A DNA stretch of 9,067 nucleotides, taken from NCBI GenBank assembly GCA_051960855.1, contig JBQCDV010000159.1, positions 1-9,067 on the forward strand. Direction: 5' to 3'. Shown here in pieces: positions 5,842-9,067 of this stretch (positions are counted from its first letter, which is position 1; the number at the start of each line of letters is the position of its first letter). Origin of the DNA: JBQCDV01 sp051960855 (GTDB lineage Bacteria > Actinomycetota > Actinomycetes > JAJZTN01). The notes below the pieces were generated by a model. It worked only from the letters and a program-made list of their open reading frames with translations. It had not been told where the DNA came from and did not search any database. Both the position numbers and the translations under genes were made by a program.

Positions 5842-7098
5842 TCAGCCGGCGCGACCCGCCGCTGCAGCCGTCGTCGCCTCGCAAGCCATCTCCGCGATCC
5901 GCACCAGGAGGTCGGCCGCGGCGTCCACGCCGAGGTCCACCGTGGCCGACCCGACGGTCACCTCGGTCATCGACCAGCCGGGCACCTCCGTGGGGCGCCA
6001 CATGGCTGGCACACCGACCCGCGCAGTCTCCATGACCTCGATGGCCGCCTCGTTGAGGTCCTCCGCCCCGGCCGGCGCAAACAGCCGGAAGGCCACGGTC
6101 TGCGGCGGGTCCGGCAGCACCCGCAGGCCGGAGCGTCCGGCGACCGCGGCCGCGAGGGCGACCGCGGTGTCGTGGTACTCGGTCATGCGAGGCAGATGCT
6201 GGCGCAGCCCGGCGCGGGCCGCCACCGCGTAGGGCAGCAGGCTGAAGAGCGTCCCGCCGTGACGTCTCTGCCAGCGGCGAGCGGACGCGACGAGCGACGC
6301 CGGGCCGGCGACGACCGCACCCGCGAGTCCCCCGAGGCCCTTGTAGAAGGAGACGTAGATCGTGTCGGCGAGAGCGGCGATCTGCGCCAGCGAGACGCCG
6401 TCACCACCAGCCGAGCGCGACAGCCACGGCTGGCTCTCCCACAGCCGGGCGCCGTCGACGTGCAGCGCGACCTGCCGCTCCCGGCACGCCTCCGACACCG
6501 CCACGAGCTCCTCCCACGCGGGCAGCAGGTAGCCGGCGTCGCGCAGCGGCAGCTCGATCGCGACAGCCGCCAGCGGCTCGGCGAAAGCCTTCACATCTGC
6601 GGCGGTGACCGGTCGCCGGTCGTCGGCGAGGTGCTGCAGCCGCATGCCGTGCAGCTCGGTGAGCGCCTGCAGCTCGTGCACCACGAGGTGCGACAGGCCG
6701 TGCACTCCCACAGCGCGCCGCCCGGTCTGCTCGACCCAGGCCCGCAGAATCGCCTGCTGCGCCATGACCCCACTCGGCATGAAGACGGCCGCCTCCTTGC
6801 CCAGCAGCTCGCACACCTCGCGCTCCAGCGCCGCGACCTCGCCGTCCTCCCCGTAGCGGTCGTACTGCTCCTCCCGGGCTTCGGCAGCGATCGCGGCGAG
6901 AGTCGCCTGGGGCGACGGGTCGCCGTGACCGACCAGCCACCGTTCGCACCCAGCGCGGGCGAGGCGGCGTCGTTCGGAAAGGGGGTCGGCGGCAGCAGCG
7001 GCAGGCACGCCCGCGATCGTCGCAGACGCGCCGAAGTCAGGACCTCTGCGCCTCGCGACGGGCCTTCCGCTGCTCGCGTGTGCGCTCGTGGTCGTCAC
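5842..7098 (-). CDS. PLP-dependent threonine aldolase / beta-eliminating lyase family protein
   Basis: A 418-residue fold-type I pyridoxal-phosphate enzyme of the threonine aldolase group, expected to cleave beta-hydroxy amino acids to glycine and an aldehyde or to catalyse a related elimination. Visible landmarks are YGEDGEVAALE (82-92), GKEAAVFMPSGVMAQQ (100-115, phosphate loop), IELPLRDAG (181-189), HVDGARLWES (213-222, Asp215 contacting the PLP ring nitrogen) and YVSFYKGLGG (248-257, Lys253 as Schiff-base lysine). All key residues are present. The GTG at 7098 is preceded by GGGGG four bases upstream. The first 30 residues have AGG, AGA and GGA codons that are rare in the neighbouring genes, so GTG at 7008 (388 residues) is a realistic alternative. 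The frame remains open to 7386, but that would run under the divergent ATPase gene. Substrate unknown. Confidence 0.88.
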   Translation of the reverse strand: MTTTSAHASSGRPVARRRGPDFGASATIAGVPAAAAADPLSERRRLARAGCERWLVGHGDPSPQATLAAIAAEAREEQYDRYGEDGEVAALEREVCELLGKEAAVFMPSGVMAQQAILRAWVEQTGRRAVGVHGLSHLVVHELQALTELHGMRLQHLADDRRPVTAADVKAFAEPLAAVAIELPLRDAGYLLPAWEELVAVSEACRERQVALHVDGARLWESQPWLSRSAGGDGVSLAQIAALADTIYVSFYKGLGGLAGAVVAGPASLVASARRWQRRHGGTLFSLLPYAVAARAGLRQHLPRMTEYHDTAVALAAAVAGRSGLRVLPDPPQTVAFRLFAPAGAEDLNEAAIEVMETARVGVPAMWRPTEVPGWSMTEVTVGSATVDLGVDAAADLLVRIAEMACEATTAAAAGRAG

Positions 7099-7222
7099 GC
7101 AACCCCCAGTGCACACGTGAGGCGACTCGATCCCCGTCCGTGTCTCGGTCGTCTCTCTGGCGCGGTGACGCCGCTGACGGGCACCTGCGTGGTGGGATGG
7201 CCCCACAGTCGCAGCGGGCACC

Positions 7223-7228
7223 GGAGGG
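7223..7228 (+). promoter_or_regulatory. Strong ribosome binding site upstream of the ATPase leader ORFs
   Basis: GGAGGG lies 5 bases before the GTG at 7234, the first of three tandem GTGAGC starts. It is the best Shine-Dalgarno match between the divergent genes, yet it serves the first small leader ORF rather than the ATPase start 34 bases further on. Confidence 0.5.
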
Positions 7229-7233
7229 ACAGC

Positions 7234-7284
7234 GTGAGCGGGGACGAGCGGTGAGCAGGGTTCTGCCGTGAGCAGAGACAAGCG
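7234..7284 (+). repeat. Three tandem 17-bp copies of the ATPase start region
   Basis: Units begin at 7234, 7251 and 7268 and each opens with GTGAGC. Units 1 and 3 match at 14 of 17 positions, differing only by G/A changes; units 1 and 2 match at 11 of 17. Because 17 is not a multiple of three, each copy sits in a new frame. The first two copies encode six-residue ORFs (MSGDER and MSRVLP), each ending in a TGA that overlaps the next GTG as GTGA. The third copy is the ATPase start (MSRDKR). Confidence 0.75.
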
Positions 7285-9046
7285 GGGCGCGAACGCCGGA
7301 GACCGCCGACAGGCGCGCGGCCTCGCCCGCGCTCTGCAGGGGCTGATGGAGTGGGCCCACGCGGCGGCGCCGCCGGACACCAGCAATGAGGTGAGCCGGT
7401 TGGTCCGGTCCTACCTCGGCACGCAGGGGTGCGAGCACAGCGTGGTCGCGCGGGACTTCGCGCCGCTGGAGCACGTGAACCTGCAGGTCGCCCTCGACGC
7501 CTGGTCCGGCGAGGACATCCGTGAGGTCGAGGTCCTCGGGGTCGCGCTGCCGCCTCACTTCGGCCGGGTGTCGCTCGAGCAGCTGGTGCACGGCGAGGGC
7601 TTCCCGCCGCTGCGGCTGGCCGCGCCGGCGTTCGCAGACCTCCCCAACGGCCCCGGCACCACGCTGGCCTGCCTGCGGCTGGCGCTGTTGCAGGTCGTCG
7701 ACCACCGGGGGCGCTACCTGCTGATGGTCTCCGGCCCGGGCGAGCACGACAACGGCCTGCATCTCGAGGTCGCCGGCCTGCCCTTGGCCGAGGCGCAGCA
7801 GGTCCTCGCCGAGCTCGACGACCTCCGCGCTCGTCTCAACGTCTACCGGGGGCGCCTCCTGGAGGTCGTCGGCACGCCGATGGGCGTCCACATCGAGTTC
7901 GCCGGCACGGCGGCTGTCCCCCGCGATGAGGTCGTGCTGCCCGAGGCGGTGCTCGCCCGCGTCGAACGGCACGCCGTCGGCATCGCCGCACACAGCAAAG
8001 ACCTGCGAGCGCGCGGTCAGCACGTCAAGCGCGGCATGCTGCTCTACGGGCCGCCCGGCACCGGCAAGACACACACCGTCCGCTACCTGATGGGGCAGCT
8101 ACCCGGCTACACGCGGATCCTGCTCGCGGGCCGTTCCCTGCACGCCATCGGCACGGTGACGGCGATGGCGCGAGAGCTCGAACCGGCTGTCATCGTGCTC
8201 GAGGACGTCGACCTCGTCGCAGCCGACCGCAGTTTCGGGCCCAGCGGCAACCCGGTGCTCTTCGAGCTGCTGGACGCGATGGACGGAGCGGCGCCCGACT
8301 CCGACCTGCTCTTCGTCCTGACGACCAACCGCGCCGACCTGCTCGAGCGGGCGCTCGCCGCTCGTCCGGGCCGGGTGGACGTCGCTGTCGAGGTGGGGCT
8401 GCCCGACGCGGCCGCCCGCGAGCAGCTGTTCCGGCTCTACGCCCGAGGTGTGGACCTGCGGCTGTCGGAGGCGGACATTGCCGCAGCCGTGGCACGGACG
8501 GACGGCGTGACAGCGTCGTTCGTCAAGGAGCTCGTGCGTCGCGCCGTGCTCGAAGCCCTCGAGGCGGCCGCCGCCGGCCCCGCCGTGACACCCGACGCGC
8601 TCGGCCGGGCGCTCGACGACCTGCTCGACAGCCAGCAGGCGGTGACCCGGACACTCCTCGGGGTACCGCAGGCACGCGTCGCGCCGACGACTCATTCAAG
8701 ACCGGGGGGCGCCATCGCTCAGGCAGCACCGGAGACGGCTGGATCTGGGCCAGGTGAGTCCGGGCCAGGTGAGTCCGGGCCAGGTGAGCCCGGGCCAGGT
8801 GAGGCCCGGCCAGGTGAGGCCCGGCCAGGTGAGTCCGGGCCAGGTGAGGCCGGGGGTGAACCCGAGGCAGAGGGAGCAGTCCCGGGGCTGGCACCAGCCG
8901 ACGGCATGGATGCCGGGGAAGCGTCCTACGGCTGGACCGCCTACGCCCCGTTGCGGGGACATCTGCCGCCGGAGGCGCTGCGTGACGTGGAGCGCTCCGG
9001 GGTGGGCTGGGTCAGCTACGCGACACCCCGTCGCGGCTACCCCTGA
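7268..9046 (+). CDS. AAA+ ATPase with uncharacterised N-domain, repeat linker and aromatic tail
   Basis: A 592-residue cytoplasmic ATPase with one AAA+ module at about 220-435. Walker A is GPPGTGKT (261-268). Walker B reads VIVLEDVD (308-315), with Glu-Asp in place of the usual Asp-Glu, as in BCS1-like AAA proteins. Sensor 1 is LTTN (351-354) and the second region of homology ends ARPGRVD (365-371), with Arg366 and Arg369 as finger candidates; TASFVKELVRRA (415-426) fits the sensor 2 helix. Residues 1-215 form a domain I do not recognise, with no protease or membrane segment. A linker (494-528) holds seven GPGES-like pentapeptides. The last 40 residues contain two GW-x-x-YA motifs (555-559 and 580-584). 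The role is probably ATP-driven remodelling of a protein partner, which I cannot name. The GTG at 7268 has only a weak site of its own and probably relies on re-initiation from upstream leader ORFs. Confidence 0.88.
   Translation: MSRDKRGANAGDRRQARGLARALQGLMEWAHAAAPPDTSNEVSRLVRSYLGTQGCEHSVVARDFAPLEHVNLQVALDAWSGEDIREVEVLGVALPPHFGRVSLEQLVHGEGFPPLRLAAPAFADLPNGPGTTLACLRLALLQVVDHRGRYLLMVSGPGEHDNGLHLEVAGLPLAEAQQVLAELDDLRARLNVYRGRLLEVVGTPMGVHIEFAGTAAVPRDEVVLPEAVLARVERHAVGIAAHSKDLRARGQHVKRGMLLYGPPGTGKTHTVRYLMGQLPGYTRILLAGRSLHAIGTVTAMARELEPAVIVLEDVDLVAADRSFGPSGNPVLFELLDAMDGAAPDSDLLFVLTTNRADLLERALAARPGRVDVAVEVGLPDAAAREQLFRLYARGVDLRLSEADIAAAVARTDGVTASFVKELVRRAVLEALEAAAAGPAVTPDALGRALDDLLDSQQAVTRTLLGVPQARVAPTTHSRPGGAIAQAAPETAGSGPGESGPGESGPGEPGPGEARPGEARPGESGPGEAGGEPEAEGAVPGLAPADGMDAGEASYGWTAYAPLRGHLPPEALRDVERSGVGWVSYATPRRGYP
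8747..8851 (+). repeat. Seven tandem 15-bp repeats inside the ATPase gene
   Basis: Unit consensus is SGGCCAGGTGAGNCC, repeated seven times without gaps from 8747. Variation is limited to the first base (G or C) and positions 13-14 of the unit. In frame this encodes GPGES, GPGES, GPGEP, GPGEA, RPGEA, RPGES and GPGEA. Copy-number changes would keep the frame and alter only linker length. Confidence 0.95.
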
Positions 9047-9066
9047 GCCGGTCTGCGCAGTCCGGC
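9047..9066 (+). terminator. Imperfect palindrome directly after the ATPase stop, possible terminator
   Basis: GCCGG, T, CTGC, GCAG, T, CCGGC forms a 20-base inverted repeat with a single T-T mismatch, starting at the base after the TGA. The window ends one base later, so any following T-tract or gene is unseen. Confidence 0.4.
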
Positions 9067-9067
9067 G

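Noticed and set aside
4942..7254. Long open frame on the plus strand, 770 codons
   Set aside because: It runs antisense to the anti-sigma, sigma and lyase genes, whose motifs are unmistakable. Its translation is arginine-rich without domains, as expected of a shadow in high-GC DNA.
7037..8074. 345-codon frame on the minus strand
   Set aside because: Antisense to the first half of the AAA+ ATPase and the divergent gap; no domain and no ribosome binding site of note.
8747..8851. Repeat array considered as a CRISPR or intergenic iteron array
   Set aside because: Units are 15 bp, contiguous with no spacers, in frame within a gene and encode pentapeptides, so it is a coding minisatellite.
8857..8862. 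TGAACC on the plus strand near the end of the ATPase gene
   Set aside because: Inside coding sequence, without a correctly spaced CGT and with no gene start downstream in the window.
8696..8962. Minus-strand frame with repeated GLTWP pentapeptides
   Set aside because: It is the reverse reading of the 15-bp repeat array inside the ATPase gene, not a separate repeat protein.

Overview
The window is about 70% or more GC with strongly GC-biased third codon positions, several GTG starts and 4-bp ATGA/GTGA gene overlaps. It carries an F420-dependent oxidoreductase, an ECF sigma factor / zinc anti-sigma pair of the mycobacterial SigL/RslA type, and a glutathionyl-hydroquinone-reductase-like protein of the kind found in hosts that make mycothiol. 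Together these point to a chromosomal segment of a high-GC actinomycete (Actinomycetota). I cannot name the genus. There are no RNA genes, CRISPR arrays, insertion sequences or phage genes, and no gene-free stretch over 300 bases.

Layout. 3-74 (+): tail of an unidentified protein. 79-1032 (-): FGD-family F420-dependent oxidoreductase, tail to tail with the fragment. 1186-1422 (+): small proline-rich acidic protein. 1468-2331 (+): GNAT acetyltransferase, whose end overlaps the start of 2325-3377 (+), a Xi-class GST-like reductase. A hairpin at 3383-3402 separates these from a leftward block: sigma factor (5757-5236), anti-sigma factor (5239-4469), Tat-exported Rieske lipoprotein (4369-3878) and a four-helix membrane protein (3881-3453). 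Upstream of that block, also leftward, is a PLP-dependent threonine-aldolase-like lyase (7098-5842). Divergent from it is a 592-residue AAA+ ATPase (7268-9046), followed by a hairpin at the right edge.

The most coherent unit is the leftward sigma block. A close match to an autoregulated SigL-type promoter (TGAACC, 16-base spacer, CGTTTC) lies directly upstream of the sigma gene. Sigma/anti-sigma and Rieske/membrane protein are each joined by a 4-bp overlap, and the two pairs are 99 bp apart. I infer a redox-sensing switch driving an extracytoplasmic iron-sulfur lipoprotein and a membrane partner. The pairing is the best candidate here for a little-described system.

The AAA+ ATPase gene is the other unusual locus. 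Its start lies at the end of three tandem 17-bp copies of a GTG start region, which create two six-codon leader ORFs chained by GTGA overlaps. Its C-terminal linker holds seven 15-bp repeats, and its tail has a duplicated aromatic GW-x-x-YA motif. The remaining genes look like ordinary actinobacterial chromosome content.
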